64,000 nt of DNA from Hermatobates lingyangjiaoensis (lineage: Eukaryota > Arthropoda > Insecta > Hemiptera > Hermatobatidae), in NCBI GenBank assembly GCA_026182355.1, contig JAPFBL010000545.1:1-64000 (forward strand), read 5' to 3'. Positions 11,653 through 24,404 of the stretch are shown here, piece after piece (positions within the stretch are counted from its first letter, which is position 1; each line of letters opens with the position of its first letter). The translations under genes and the position numbers were made by a program. The notes beneath the pieces were generated by a model. The model did no database searches. It saw only the letters and a program-made list of their open reading frames with translations, and was not told the DNA's origin.

Positions 11653-11700
11653 TATAATATATATATATATACTATATATATATAAAGACACATAATATAT
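11538..11700. repeat. (AT)n microsatellite, long and interrupted
   Basis: Nearly pure AT dinucleotides, interrupted by TACTATA. It is followed by a G-family fold-back. Confidence 0.9.
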
Positions 11701-11825
11701 ATATTTCATATAAACACATGAAATAACCATCAATTATCAAACTACGAAATAAAATGGGAAAACCAGACTAAGATCTTTCAACCGTAACAAGCGGTCTTCG
11801 TCAGAGTGAAAAACCAAACTTGGGT
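11690..11825 (-). repeat. G-family fold-back arm
   Basis: Contains TTTCATATAAACACATGAAA, ACTAAGATCTTTCAACCGTA and AGCGGTCTTCGTCAGAG. On the minus strand the last two give CTCTGACGAAGACCGCTTG, then ACGGTTGAAAGATCTTAGT: a CTGACGA core, a GACCG..CGGTT stem and GAAA. Confidence 0.7.
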
Positions 11826-11970
11826 AAGCTGGATCAGCAAAGTAAATGCTGATCAACTGCTCTTATTTAATGAAACAAGAGTAATAATAACTGAGTAGCG
11901 TTGTGATAATGTCATTGTTTGTAAAATTATTACATTACGGTTTCATATATTCGGTTATATATATTCTTGA

Positions 11971-12013
11971 AATAATCTGTGACACAGACAGAAACATAAC
12001 ATAATAATAACGG

Positions 12014-12045
<32 letters not shown>

Positions 12046-12088
12046 CCGTTATTATTATGTTATGTTTCTGTCTGTGTCACAGATTATT
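11971..12088. repeat. Palindrome with (AT)n centre
   Basis: Two ~47-bp arms are exact inverted copies (AATAATCTGTGACACAGACA ... TGTCTGTGTCACAGATTATT) around a pure (AT)n core. A second short inverted pair (GACACAATAATCTGTGTC) follows at 12090-12110. There is no hammerhead core here, so this differs from the other fold-backs. Confidence 0.85.
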
Positions 12089-12108
12089 GTGACACAATAA
12101 TCTGTGTC

Positions 12109-12152
<44 letters not shown>

Positions 12153-12300
12153 GATTTCACATAAACATGTGAAATAACAATCATTGATCAAACCACAAAA
12201 CAAAATAGGAAAACAAGTCTAAGATCTTCCAACTGTAAAAAGCAGTCTTCGTCAGGGTCAAAAACCCAACTCTGGGTTGAAAGATCTTAGTCTAGTTGTA
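12109..12300. repeat. (AT)n plus G-family fold-back
   Basis: An (AT)n tract runs to about 12149. It is followed by AAGATTTCACATAAACATGT, CAATCATTGATCAAACCACA, ACTAAGATCTTCCAACTGTA, GCAGTCTTCGTCAG and a short return arm GGTTGAAAGATCTTAGTCT. Both arms are present but the second is truncated. Confidence 0.7.
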
Positions 12301-12341
12301 TTTTTCTAAATAGAAATATTAGCATATATAATTTCATTTAA

Positions 12342-12346
<5 letters not shown>

Positions 12347-12386
<40 letters not shown>
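12347..12386. repeat. (AT)n microsatellite
   Basis: Pure AT repeat of about 20 units. Confidence 0.85.
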
Positions 12387-12388
<2 letters not shown>

Positions 12389-12626
12389 TGGTATAAATAG
12401 GCAGCAGATCCTCTTTTAAACGGGTATCATTAAAATACTATTAATGATATTAATACTATTATCATTAAAATATATCAACAAAATGTTGACCTTTCAACTC
12501 TTTTATTCTAACGGCTTGTTTCTTGTTGTTTATTGACCTTTGACCTTCTCTTTATATTAACCTGTACTAATCCTTTTAATCTATTAATAGCAATGACTAA
12601 GCATGAGTCATCGATTTTAATTTAAC

Positions 12627-12733
12627 ATGTCATTTGGCCAACTCGTTATCCAGTTGAACCCTGTTAGCAGGAGGTTAGTTCGTAGGATCGAATCTCTCAG
12701 TCTTAAGATCGTGAATGCCGAGACTGCGGTTAA

Positions 12734-12770
<37 letters not shown>
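12627..12770 (+). pseudogene. Penelope-like element ORF N-terminal scrap, cut by (TA)n
   Basis: The frame gives SFGQLVIQLNPVSRRLVR, then LSLKIVNAETAVNFNYIY. It resembles the minus-strand frame at 27560-27679 (GELLHQLNVQHRKVFRKKEQ, then LLRKIVNTEAAVAFNNIC) and that at 20586-20748. These look like the region just before PLE reverse transcriptase. The similarity ends at 12741, where (TA)n begins, within one or two codons of where the 27.5-kb copy also runs into (TA)n. The assignment to PLE is inferred from the FNN.CLRENLLPS.TNI continuation in the 20.6-kb copy. Confidence 0.45.
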
Positions 12771-12776
<6 letters not shown>

Positions 12777-14034
12777 GTAAATGTATCAGTAACTTTAATA
12801 TGTTGGAAAGTTTGGCCGGAAGGAAAATAAACGAAAACTTTCTAAATACAATCAAAATAACCACAGCAGGGAATCAATTGAAATATACAAGAGCCATGTC
12901 TGATTTATTGGATTGGAGTTTCTAATGATTAAGTTAAGACAGTTGGGCAGAAGCACATTCAATGTTGATTACCCTCATGCTACCTTCATCGTTGTTTCAT
13001 TTCATAAACTTCTATATCGCTGTAAACTTTTCTTACATACAGTCTATACTGCTAGGCGAAATTCAAATTAAGGTTATGTCATATAGTTTATAGTTTATAT
13101 TTATATATGTTTAACCAAGTATATTTAAGAAATGACGATTACAAATATGTATTACAATATCATTGGTTGTGCAATGTGTATTTGTGTGGTATTTATTAAA
13201 ACTGGGTTAAACGATAATACAAAGTCTCTATGCAGTAGACTTTGTGAAGTTTCGTTCACAATGTCTTTTGTTTCTAAACGTTTTTGAATGCAAAATACTT
13301 GTGTGGAACACACTTGAAGTTATTAATAACATTGTTACTAAGAAGATACTGTCTTAACTCGTTTTCCTCCAAACTCAACCAATTTGGAAACTTTTCCATT
13401 GTAAAAAGCAAACTGACAATGGATGGTTTAAGTAAATAGTATGCATATAAGAAGACCTATGAGGGAAGACACCGTATGTTTCCAATAATAATAGCATGTT
13501 ACAGAATATGTTAGGCATTTGGTCATCTATAAGTATCGTACGAATATCCATGATTATTTCATATTCCAAGCAGAGTTTTCTGTTTACAAAACTAAACTAT
13601 ATTACCTTTTGCTGCAATCAGAATTTTGTACCATTTTTTTTGATAGATAATAGTTTTGAATTCAATTGACTTGATTTTCGATGGATGTTTCAAAAGTTCT
13701 GAGAATTGTGCAATAATTAAATTACACAGAACATATAGGCAATGTCATTGGTACCAGGGAAGTCTTGACATGTTTATGCAACTATCTAGTGCAATATTGT
13801 TCGGTCTGATTCAAGTGTTCGACTGATATAGTGTGCAGGAAAATGATAACACTCACTCAGAAAAAATTCGTATATATGTTATTTGACAAAGGGGAAGGAA
13901 AATGATCTTATTAAATACTAAGAAGCCATAAAATTCCCAGTATAATAATTCTATAAAAAACCAAAAATGTAAAAGATAATTCAAAATTGAAATTCATAGC
14001 ATTGTTTTTTTAAATATAGAAGATGCTGCAAAAT
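12771..14034. other. No gene recognised; inverted scrap of repeat A at its end
   Basis: From about 13850 to 14000 the minus strand resembles 15690-15880 (TTGACAAAGGG.AAG, CCATAAAATTCCCAGTATAA). This is an inverted fragment of repeat family A. The rest has no supported feature. Confidence 0.5.
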
Positions 14035-14365
14035 CTCAAAAAGCAATAATTTTCTTTTTATGAATAAAAGGTGAAAAAACATCGGAAATTATTCAGCATC
14101 TGAAAATAGCATTTGGTGAGTCTGCAGAATCCAAAGTACTGTTTAGTGGATCAACTTATCAAAACCGGTAGAACGTCACTAGGAGACGCAGTCGACGCCC
14201 AAACACGTTGGTAAATGAAAGAAACATTACTGCTGTTGAGGACCTACTGAGAAAGGACAGGCGAATGACTATTCGTAAAATTTGTGTGAACCTAGGGATA
14301 ATCAAACGACAAGTTCATAACACCTTGACTGTTGACAAAACAGGAATTTCAAAAACAATCATTCT
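14035..14365 (+). pseudogene. Mariner-type transposase N-terminal (helix-turn-helix) relic
   Basis: With frameshifts and one stop the plus strand reads KGEKTSEIIQHLKIAFGESA, then a GRTSLGD/RRPNT segment, NERNITAVEDLLRKDRRMTI and RKICVNLGIIKRQVHNTLTV. This matches the two helix-turn-helix regions of mariner transposases: a KG.T..EI...L...FGE.A start, a G R P linker, and a V...DRR.T.R.I...LGI....VH..L second domain, which bind the terminal repeats. The DDD catalytic region is missing downstream. It is a dead, 3'-truncated copy. Confidence 0.75.
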
Positions 14366-15199
14366 CTTTTCGTAATAATTTATAAAACTAATGTAGCCAA
14401 ATTAAAAAAAAAATGAAATTATTAAACTAATTATTTATAAGATTGATATACTTTTGGCTTAAAGTTGTTTAATACGTCCATACAATCGTTACTTAGTAAC
14501 CAATTCGAATTTATCTGACAAGTTTGATTGTAGTCTACTTATAGTAAAGTCCAGTGTAGTTCAATCCAGATTTTTCTACTTTATAAGTATTAAATTATTT
14601 TGATCATTTTTGATGACTGGATAACTATTATTTTTACTTCTATATGTGTAAAATAAATGTCTCCTTATATATGATTACCTCAAATCATAAACCCATTATT
14701 GATAAAAGCAAATACAAAACAAAGTAAATACAAGCTTACAATTATTTAGATTGAAATAAAAAACTGAAAAATTGTCTTTATCTTTTTGTTGACAAAGAAG
14801 AAAACAATCTCGAAGTTGAAAAGAAAGAAAAAAAAGTTTTTCATTTCTTTTAAAAGCAAAAGCAGGGAATGGATTTAGTAAGAAAGACTTCCGTCGGATC
14901 AAATGAAATTGAAACCGTTTCACTTGTTGAACAGTCAGAAATATAATTTCTTTATGTTTTAGAAAAGACCGAAGTTTATATTTCAACAAACTAATTTGTC
15001 ATTAAGCTAGTGAGTTTGAGCGATTCTATCATTAGTACATCTAAAATATCACAGAAAAACTTATCACTTGCGTGCAAAGCACTCAATTTTTTTATTGCAA
15101 CTTTGATTTGACAATTAACATAAAATTTAATAAAATCTTTATGTAATATTATGTTTATAAATTAATGAAAATAAAATGCTTCAAAAACAGATATAAAAA
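14366..15199. other. No gene recognised
   Basis: The 97-aa minus-strand frame at 14696-14989 is Phe/Leu/Lys-rich, as expected by chance in AT-rich DNA. No motif is visible. Confidence 0.5.
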
Positions 15200-15880
15200 A
15201 ACCTGAAGTGGCCTACAGTCAACTTTACTATAAGTAAACTTTAATATCAAACTTCATGGATATATAATATATAATGTCCCGTTTAGGCATAATATGAATG
15301 TCTAAATGGGAGGGGTTTGTTAATCTCTCATTCCTGGAGGTAGTACAGATAGTCATTGATCCACTTATCAATATATATGGTTATTTTTGTATATCACAAC
15401 ACTGATACATATAATATCATTAGTATAACTACAGCAGTAATAACATTATTGAAAAGGTGAACGTGTAGAGTTCGTTCATTCTGAGAGAAATAATTACATA
15501 GATTTTGTTCCAAAACCAGTGGATCTCTTACATAGTTTATCTGATCTCCTTCTACATAGAAGATATAAGACAAATTTTAACGTTTAAATCTTCAAATAAT
15601 TTCTATTACATCTGAAAAATGTCAGAAACATGTACGAAAAAATGCCGTTTTAAGATATTTTTTTGTCGCAATAAAAGATGATAATTTAATTTATAATTGT
15701 TAAAGAATTTTTTCAATTTTGATTTATATGTTACATTATTGGTTTTATACAAAATTATTATACTGGGAATTTTATGGCCTGCTAGTGTTTTTTAAAAAAA
15801 TCACTTTTCTTTCCCTTTGTCAAGCATCCAATATACTCTGAGCCAGTGTTATCTTTTTCCTGCGTGCTATACTCTGTTAT
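15200..15880 (+). repeat. Interspersed repeat family A, fullest copy
   Basis: The copy starts GAAGTGGCCTACAGTCAACT, then has CTATAAGTAAACTT, ATATAATATATAATGTCCC, CACAACACTGATACATATAA, GTATAACTACAGCAGTAATA, CCAGTGGATCTCTTACATAG, and a tail with CCCAGTATAATAATTTTG read on the minus strand. Diverged copies occur at 24405-24840, 25560-25960 and 55145-55700, with an inverted scrap near 13850-14000. There is no reading frame or terminal signature, so I cannot assign it to a class. Confidence 0.7.
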
Positions 15881-18800
15881 AAGGTTACTGTAAATGTATA
15901 TTGAGAAAAATATATTAATAATTAGCCAGTTTTGCATACACAAATCAAATTCAGAACCAGTTTTTTAGTATAATTTAAAACTTTCATAGTTGGAAGCTTG
16001 AATTTTTTAAAAATAATAGGTATGAATTTATTAGACTAGAATAATGAAAAAACTGGATATTTGTAAAAACAAGATAATGAGAAAGGGTTCATTCCTTACA
16101 CTTCAATATTACCCAAAGTTAATATGATACATAAACACAAAAAAATTTACAACTGATATTAAGTTTTATTCAAGGGTGCAACATATAGATTGATTAGACC
16201 ATTTTGTCTGAGAAATTCAACATACCATGGATTTTCTATTATACTTTTAAAATATCAATTTTATTACAGTGGATTAACTCAAAAATTTTTAAGTCAATCT
16301 AAACAATGTAAATAAATGTAAACAAATACAAGTATAGCAAGTAAACCATTGTCCAGGATCAATATTCAGTTTTTATAGTTTTATTGCTCTTTTCCGTAAT
16401 TCAAATTACGTGAATTTGTTTATAGTTTTCTAATATTTTATTCCATTTTTTGGCAAATTTTCATGGTTTTTTAATGAGCCGTTTTGCTTCAAAAAAGCAT
16501 TTTCTGAAAACAGACAATATACTTAATGGCCTCTCAGAATGTAATTTTGAAAAAAATTATCTCAACTCATCCTCCTTAGAAAGTTCTATTTTTACGTATA
16601 GTTTCATTTTGATCAGTCAAGCTGTGTGGCTTGTATCGGTCTGATAAACTTTCAAATTGAATCATAAGTCAAAATTTTTACATTTTAAGAAAAAAAATAT
16701 TCCGTTGTTTTAAAAATCCGAGTATATTTTTATTTCATTGCCTTTGTAGGTTCAAAGATGTTAACTAAACTCGGAAAAGACATGTTGGCCAAATGTGCAA
16801 CAGTACATTCTGATGACAGTTCACCCAGAGTATTTTTTTTATCATTGCAATTTATTAATAAAATATTAAAGCAACCATCAAAAAGTTGTTTTATCCTAAA
16901 GATTTAACGAGCATTTAATGTATTTTTATATAATTTGATTTAATTTTGATCATTTTTATTTAATATCATATATTTAACTATTATCATATGTTTATTTAAT
17001 TTTGATTTAATCCATTTTTTTAACCTGCAAAGTTACCAACTATGTGTACACCGTATTCTTCTAAAATTAACTGTGTTTGTGTTTAATTTTATTATGATCT
17101 TTTGAACTGTGTGTTATTACCGTCATTATGTTCACAAACTTTCAAATTCAGGTCAATTCAAAATGTTTATTCAACTTTTATATTCCATAATTCTGATTTT
17201 TTTACCTTTAATAATAATATAAAAGTTTGTAATGACTGAAAAACAACAGTTTTGGAGAATTATTAGTTTTGGGAGAAAATAAATTGGGTTTAAGAATACA
17301 TAACTGGCAATAAAGTAGACTGTCAATAAAGCAGCATTGCCCAAAAGCTATCTAGTTTGTCTAAAGTCTAAACAGTGATGAGCTTACTCTCAAAGTTATG
17401 GACAGACACTCTCCAAAACAAAGACAGAGATATCATCGAAAGAATTTCAAAAATAGACTCAGTGAACCTCAAAACGTAAATCTGTCAAAATATTATACAA
17501 TATTGAATTAATATTTGTATAACAAACTAGTATACTTGTATACTAGTATATACTATATAATATAGTATATTATATAGTATATAATATACTATAGTATATT
17601 TGTATAACTAGTTAGTTACAAACAACAGTAATTTTACTGTTGTTTGTTTCGTAGAAACCTTTTTCCATCCAGTGAGATTGTGATAACAACAACTGATAGT
17701 TATTTTTTAAACTTATCATTAGTTAAATTTGATCTCGAATGACTTTTAAATTTAACTTGAAAAGAATGTCGCCATTCTTATGTTTTAGTAAAGACAGAAG
17801 CTGTTTTTAATGTTTGATCACATTGGTTTGCAAACTGTTCCTCAGTCAGTAATTTGTAAAATTTGAATAGTGTTTCACTGATAAATTAAACTCCAATGAA
17901 TTATTATTTTATGTTGATTGAATTTTTATCAATTCTTATTGGAGAAATGCTGAGATATTTGTTTTTTTTTTCTTTTGCAAAGAAAAGGTTTCAAATATTT
18001 GAAACTCCAGTTATTTTTCTCTCTTGAAATTTCAAATTTATTATGAAAACTCCAGTCATTTGTAAAGATTGCTGTATGTTTTTAAAAATGTTCAAATTCT
18101 CCTGTTTATTTTATATGTGATATCCATTACTTTAGCACTATTTAGAAAGATATCGGTTTAAAAATGGATGTGATCATTTTTTACAGTCACCGTATTATTA
18201 CTCAGATTAGTTATAATGCCAAACAATTTTTACCTTCCAGTTGATAGAAGTATTAACTACATCTTTCAATGCATAAAAAATATTGGATATTTAGACTTTT
18301 TTTATTCAAAGCGTTTCAGTACGGTAGAATATATTGGCATATTCTAAACCAAGTTCTAAAAATAGCCATTCAAATCTCTGTTATTAAGCCTCTTACTTTT
18401 GGTAAAATAGGCATATAAATTTCAGATTTTTTTTCAACAGATCTAACGTAAATGTAGGTAAATTGAGGCATAATATTAATTTTATGGATCAAATTCGTTT
18501 TTAATAAATCCTTCCTTGAACAATGGAGTTATTCCTTTTCTAGACTGGACTAATGACAGTCTTTTATCAATGGCAATGCCATTCTGTCTTTTTAATGAAA
18601 TAGCAGATTCAATCATGGCTGATTTTTTGTCTCCCTCATTCAGATAAATGACAATCATTTATTATTTCAGATAAGTCAGAGTCTGATTTATCAAGTTAGT
18701 TAAGGACAGATTTCAACAGAAAGTGGTCAAACTTACTCTTTTAACAGACTTTGAATCACAATTAATAAAGCCTGTAGAAATATAAAGAATCTACAAACTC

Positions 18801-19900
18801 TTGAGTTTCAAATAACTGATAATATATTTTGAGGAATTTAAAAGTTTTTTAATTTCTTAACTCAGAATTAGCTTTTTGAAGAAGCAGTTACGAAACAGTG
18901 ACAGCGTCCTGGGCTTCCAAGAAGCAGAGTGATAAATTAAACCTCATGATTACCTTAGGTCTGCTTCAATTAAAACTCTTCTTAGAATTGAAATCTAATA
19001 GGAAATTGAGGTCTCAAACACTTCTATTTACAAATATATAGTAGACTGTGGTTCAGATGGTAAACCAAATGCACTTTGAAACACGCTTAGAATAATTAAC
19101 AAATTAACACTAAAATAATCAAAGCTGTCACGGCAGTTCATTAAATCTTCACAACAAGCTCAGCATGTTCACAAGAAAAACAATGTCATGAAGAATCTGG
19201 TACTACACTGAAAGAAGAGAGCATAAAAATATTCCCGGAGTTACTCTGATACGAAAACATATTACAAGTATGAGATTAATTACTCCAACCTACCAAAGTC
19301 CTGGAGGGTCTCAAACACGTTCATGTTACAAGCTTACAAGACTAATGCTGTGGTAGGTTAACTGGAGAGCTGCAGCTATAATGGAAAGTGAAATCTCAAA
19401 CTCACGATAATTTATAAGTTTTAATAATATGGTAAAACTATGGAATTTGACATTGAACTGAATTCTGTTGAAACCCTTTAAAGCTAAGTCTATATAAGAG
19501 AAGGATATTTTAATGATTGGGAAATTGACCTAATGTTATTAATCTCAGCATTAAACAATTCAGGAGAGCACACCCTTAACCCCCTCAAAAACATAATTCT
19601 AACAGAAATTTTCATTTCTCTTGGATGGGAATAATAAATGGATATACACAAGTACATTAGTAGGTTTTCTATATATACTAAAACGTAAATCTTTAGGTAA
19701 CCTATGGATCAAGACATAGGCTACCTAACCTTCTTCTTTCATTGTGAATTGGATTGTCAGCACTAAGTATCTGTCCCAAATCCATGAATAATGAGCCTTT
19801 TCTACTAATATTAAATGCATTAGTTATTTATTAACCACAACCAGGATCTAAATACATCTTGAGCCAAATAGGCAACCAAAGTTTTTGGATCCAACTGAGG
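15881..19900. other. Four kilobases with nothing recognised
   Basis: AT-rich DNA with homopolymer runs and one palindromic TATA-type run near 17525-17600 (ACTAGTATATACTATATAAT and its inverse). All open frames are short and of chance-like composition. Confidence 0.5.
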
Positions 19901-19904
19901 TGGG

Positions 19905-20420
19905 AGCTAAAGACTTAAGAAAGACAGGTGTAAGCTGGAAGAAGAAAAGTAAGGGTTTTGGGACACAGATCCCAAACAAGTTCGCGACTGAGCGGACTTT
20001 TTACTAGTGAATACCAGCTCAAGAACGAGTATCCTATGGGAACAGCGAAAGCAGCTGCTGCGCTATCACAGTGAGAAAAATGTTTGAAACAAGACAGTCG
20101 CTGGCCGCACAAGGTCGAAGCCGAAAGGATGGACAATCCTACAGGCCAGGATGTGACTATCGGACCTTCCGCCCATGGATATCGAATGTGGCATACTGCC
20201 TTCCAACCTCTGAAAGAGAAATCTTCAAAAAGACAGGCGTTTGCAATATCAGCGCTGGAACAAGCTGTCTTTCCACCCTCGGTCGCTGGCACAGGATAAC
20301 CATCCACCCAGATATACATTACTTAGTTCATGTTATGAGGGAACAACCACTCAGACATGTTAAGGTACATCAACACAACCACGACAAGGTGAAAGTACAT
20401 CGGGGAGGGGAGGGGTGTTG
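19905..20420. other. GC-richer island with overlapping open frames on both strands
   Basis: This block is distinctly richer in G and C than its surroundings. It is open for 134 codons on the minus strand (19915-20319) and 116 on the plus (20071-20421). Neither translation shows a motif I recognise. The minus frame has Cys and Trp scattered without a zinc-finger spacing. The composition and sharp edges suggest an inserted mobile element or a scrap of a coding exon rather than local intergenic DNA. I give no function. Confidence 0.35.
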
Positions 20421-20575
20421 ACGTTGAGCTATCAGTTACGAACCTCTACGATATCAGGTACTCGTTAAAGGTACGCTTGACTGAATCAAATTGTAGAATC
20501 CCAGAGTACAATGTTCATTGTGTGGAATCACAAAGTGCTAATGTTTGGCCTATGTGTATTCTCAATTTCTATTAT
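20420..20575 (+). repeat. Repeat family C copy (possible SINE body)
   Basis: The segment with GTTGACGTTGAGCTATCAGT, CTACGATATCAGGTACTCGT, CAATGTTCATTGTGTGG and GGCCTATGTGTATTCTC is homologous to 45100-45255 and partly to 56035-56115. In the 45-kb copy a tRNA B-box-like GGGTTCAACACC lies upstream, so this may be the body of a tRNA-derived SINE. Confidence 0.6.
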
Positions 20576-20585
20576 CTGTCCTTCA

Positions 20586-20748
20586 TGTCGTTTCCAGAAC
20601 TCCTTTGGAAAATACCAGTAAATCACCGCAAACTAGTCAGGAAACTAAGAAACAACAGCGTAGAACTGCTGCTAACTTCAATAATACTTGTTTGAGAGAA
20701 AACCTGCTGCCATCATTGACTAACATAATGAAATGTATACAATTTTGA
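20586..20748 (+). pseudogene. Penelope-like element ORF N-terminal relic
   Basis: With one frameshift the segment reads VNHRKLVRKLR, then TAANFNNTCLRENLLPSLTN. The arrangement HRK(L/V)(V/F)RK, a charged stretch, and then F(N)N.C...LLP..T.. resembles the segment preceding the reverse transcriptase core of Penelope-like elements, in which a short F...C.....P motif opens the domain. Two shorter copies are at 12627-12741 and 27560-27679. The RT catalytic motifs (YADD region) and a GIY-YIG nuclease are absent. The family call is an inference from motif layout. Confidence 0.4.
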
Positions 20749-21129
20749 GACAGTGTAAAGATTAGTAAAAACATGAAAAAAAAACAAAAGAGAATGATTG
20801 GTACCTGTACTGGGATATGTAACATTATTTTTGGAATAATTGTTATTGTATTTCAAATACACATGTGTTTAGAGGGATTTCAACTTTAAAATATTCATTA
20901 TTAATATGTTATAAAAGTATAGCACATCAGAGATCTTCGTGTAAATTCCTGCTGACTGTCTCAGCAGAATGCTATGCACACTCTACACGGTTTTAATGGT
21001 TTATGATAAACTCAACACAAACTACCGTTGAAGTTCACTTAAAATCGTGCTTTTCATGTTATGCATATGAAAGATTATTTTTTAAATTAAATAAATTTTC
21101 CTTAAACTCACAAGCTTGCAAGCAGTTAT

Positions 21130-21395
21130 TGAGTGGTATTTACTCATTATAGTGAGGAAAAATATATTAAGTTTTAACCTCAAGGATTTTATTTTACAAA
21201 CGCGTTTCGAACACTTAGTGTTCATCATCAAGAACGTCTGCCTCAGTAAGACTGTGTTGAGTACAATACTGTTTTACTGAGGCAGATGTACCTGATGATG
21301 AACACTAAGTGTTCGAAACGCCTTGTTTGAAATATAATATTATGGTGAAGACTTAATATATTTTCCGTCACTAAATTTTCCTCGATGCTTGTATT
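21130..21395. repeat. Fold-back element, GAACAC-arm family, best hammerhead-like core
   Basis: Inverted arms are joined through CTGCCTCAGTAAGACTGTG and its inverse. The right arm (21292-21330, plus strand) reads CTGATGA, T, GAACACTAAGTGTTC, then GAAAC and GCCTTGTTTG. That is the CUGANGA core, a 6-7 bp stem II with a tiny loop, and GAAA, followed by a possible short stem III closing on GU-U. The left arm has the same stem with TTGATGA. The flanking phrase GTGGTATTTACTCATTATAG also flanks the copies at 52040 and 60965. Confidence 0.75.
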
Positions 21396-24300
21396 GAATG
21401 AATAAAATAAATCAGTTACTTTAAATGCCTACGGTTATTGTTTTTTAGTAGACGTAATATGAATTAAAAAACCTTCAATTACTGCTGTTCCATCAAGTAC
21501 TGACCCGCCAGACACCCATTATTGTCTTAATCAAGGCACTTTATTACAAATCAATAACAATTTTATATTCTTCAGTACTTTTGCCGTCAAATAAATGTTT
21601 TTTTTATGAGAAATAATTCTATTTTATAAACATTTTTTTCATGAAAGATACTCCTTTTTACTTCAAAATTAAAGCTTCATTCAGCAATATTTTGTGGTCA
21701 TAGAAAAAAAATCGTGAAAGATAACATAAATAACGGGAATAAGCAGAATTATTGTAGAATAATTTTGAATGTCAAACTTAAAATTTCGTTATTTAAAATA
21801 AAGCAATTTTAAATATTCATTATAAAATTCATTATAATTCATTATAAAATTCATTATAAAATTCATAATGATAAATATTAATTGATAAAAGATTATATCA
21901 TTCGTTAGAAGTACGAATTTCAAGTCAGCTTCAATAATAAATAAGAACAATTGTATACATTATTGATCAAGATTATAATTATTTGCAGTATGTAATATAA
22001 TATTCGTAAATTGATACAATTACAGTTAAAATGATATACCGTTCACTATCTTTCGTACAAAGTTTACTCATTGCTTTAAAAAACGACTGAGAGAGAGATA
22101 GTTTCCTTTAGTCGTTGGAGGGGTTGTTTTAAGCACAAACTATTCTCAAGCCTTGTGATATTTTTTGATGTTTAATTAATTATTTTCCAGAAGGATCTAG
22201 CCTTTCAAGCAGTCATGAGACGTTACACAATTCCTTAAACTAAGCAACTCTTTGTGTTGACTTAATGACCCACATTTCCGACTTATTCACTCAGTCCTTG
22301 TCTCTTAAACAACACAAGCTTTCCTTCTGCTTCCACTTTATAAAATGATAACAATATGGCATTCAAAAGCTGACCACCTCTTGAAGTTTATGTTGTTAAC
22401 ATTAAAACTCTACTAAGAAATAAATTGTGTTATTAGCACAAACTAAGTTCACAAATATTCTTCATAAAAATCATACAACAGATACCAATACAAGCATTGC
22501 ACAAAACCAACTAACAAAAATACACATATATTTTTATATACATATAAAACTTACATCACCATAATCAAATATATATTTTTTACATATAAATTTTGGATTT
22601 TTAAAAAAAAAGTTGATAACTTGTATTCATTAAACAAGTACTTCTATATCAACAACTAACTTTTTTTACTAATATGTTGAGAAATTTCAAAACCTGGACA
22701 AAAAAAACTACTATGTGTTAAAGGAATAGAAAGTATATAAGCAAATGACTGAGGTACACATTCAAGGTGTCGTTTTTATCTAATTTTTGAATAGTTTGTA
22801 TGTAATACCTTTCTTCTAAAGCAATTACAAGTTTAGAAAGCTAACTATGTTTAACTAGAACTGATCAATTTGAGTAATTCATCTATTATTGAAGTTGCAT
22901 ATTTTACTTCAGTTCCTTGAGAAACTTTATAATTTGGTACTATATTTCACTCAATTTTGAGATTTACGCAAGGCTCAAAAACTAAAACATATATATAAAG
23001 TTAAAAGTTACATTATTTACTGGCATTAACATTTTCTATTATTAATAGGCCACTAATAGTCATAATACAATATGACGAAGAAGAAACCATTATACATAAT
23101 GAACTGACATCAACAAACTAATTCATTTCGGTTTTTTTTCAATGAATAATGGATTTTACATGGAATTGTTTCGATAAAAGAAATCATTTTCTAGTGGGAA
23201 ATCCCACTAAATTCCTAGTCGGACTCCAACGAAGACTAGTTGTTTTAGTTGAAAGATATTAGTTCCATTTTTGAACTAAAGGCCATCATTCATTGAACAA
23301 ATCAATTGAAACTTAAAAAATGAATTCCACATTAAAAATTTTCTTAATATTAAGGTGTAATTTGTAAATTATCTTTCAATAAAATATAATTCCCTTTTTT
23401 CAAAAATTCCTCTTTTTTTTATGAAAAAATCAAATTGCCATTTTGAAATTGTACAACAGCTTTCAAATTAAAATAACAATTTACATAGTTAATTATTGCT
23501 AAATGTATTTTATAAAATTGAATCATTATAGAAATAATAATAGCAATGATTTTTTTATGTTGTATTAATAATTGCAAGTGTAAATTGGTGCCTACTCTGC
23601 TACCTGGCGACGGAATCTGAAACCATCAAACGTCCTAGGCAAACTTTGAATACACTTTCTGTTATCCAAAGAACACTTAACACTCTAAGAAAGAATAACA
23701 TAATTTTTTTTCAAAATAAATTAATTTTTTGTACTCATGCAGAACATATTAAAGTTTGCAATTTTTTACCATACATCAATATTAAATTATGTAAGATTTA
23801 TGATTGTATGATGAAATATTCTGGATTTTATCAAGAGGTTTATTATTGTTATTTTTTCTGATACAACTATACTTTGTTTTTTTTTCTGAATTAAATGTTG
23901 TTTAATGTAATGCAGTCCAATGTTTAAAAATGTTTACTTTATAAAATATCAGTGTTATTCCCGCAGAAAACAATAGTCTGGAAGAAAATAACCAGACAAA
24001 GTAATATATTAAAAAATATATACTTCACAAGCGTGGACCATTTAAATATTTTTTTAATCTAAATGATTATTCAATAAAAAAAAAGTAATTTTTAAATTTA
24101 AATCCTTCATTGTTATTGATCCAGAAAAAATCAGTTTATGATTGTAATAATAAAGGTAATATCAATTGATTATTGTAGTCATATTATAAATATTTTTCTC
24201 TTCACTAGTTTTAACTTAAATTTTGTTTTGTTAAACAAACTGATAGAAGAGTTTGTTTAATTGTTTAATTTATGCAAACAAATTAATGAATTGTATGAAT

Positions 24301-24404
24301 GAAATTAATGAAAGCTGTAATTTTTTTTCGAAAGTTTTTGATCTCGAATGTTCTTTTCTGAGTTTTACACATAAGAAAAATATAAACAGAAAGACAAAAG
24401 AAAA
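21396..24404. other. Three kilobases with nothing recognised
   Basis: Very AT-rich. Simple direct repetition of ATTCATTATAAA near 21815-21870. No supported gene or element. Confidence 0.5.

Noticed and set aside
14696..14989. 97-aa minus-strand frame rich in Phe and Leu.
   Set aside because: Composition is what AT-rich chance frames give. No domain, splice or neighbour support.
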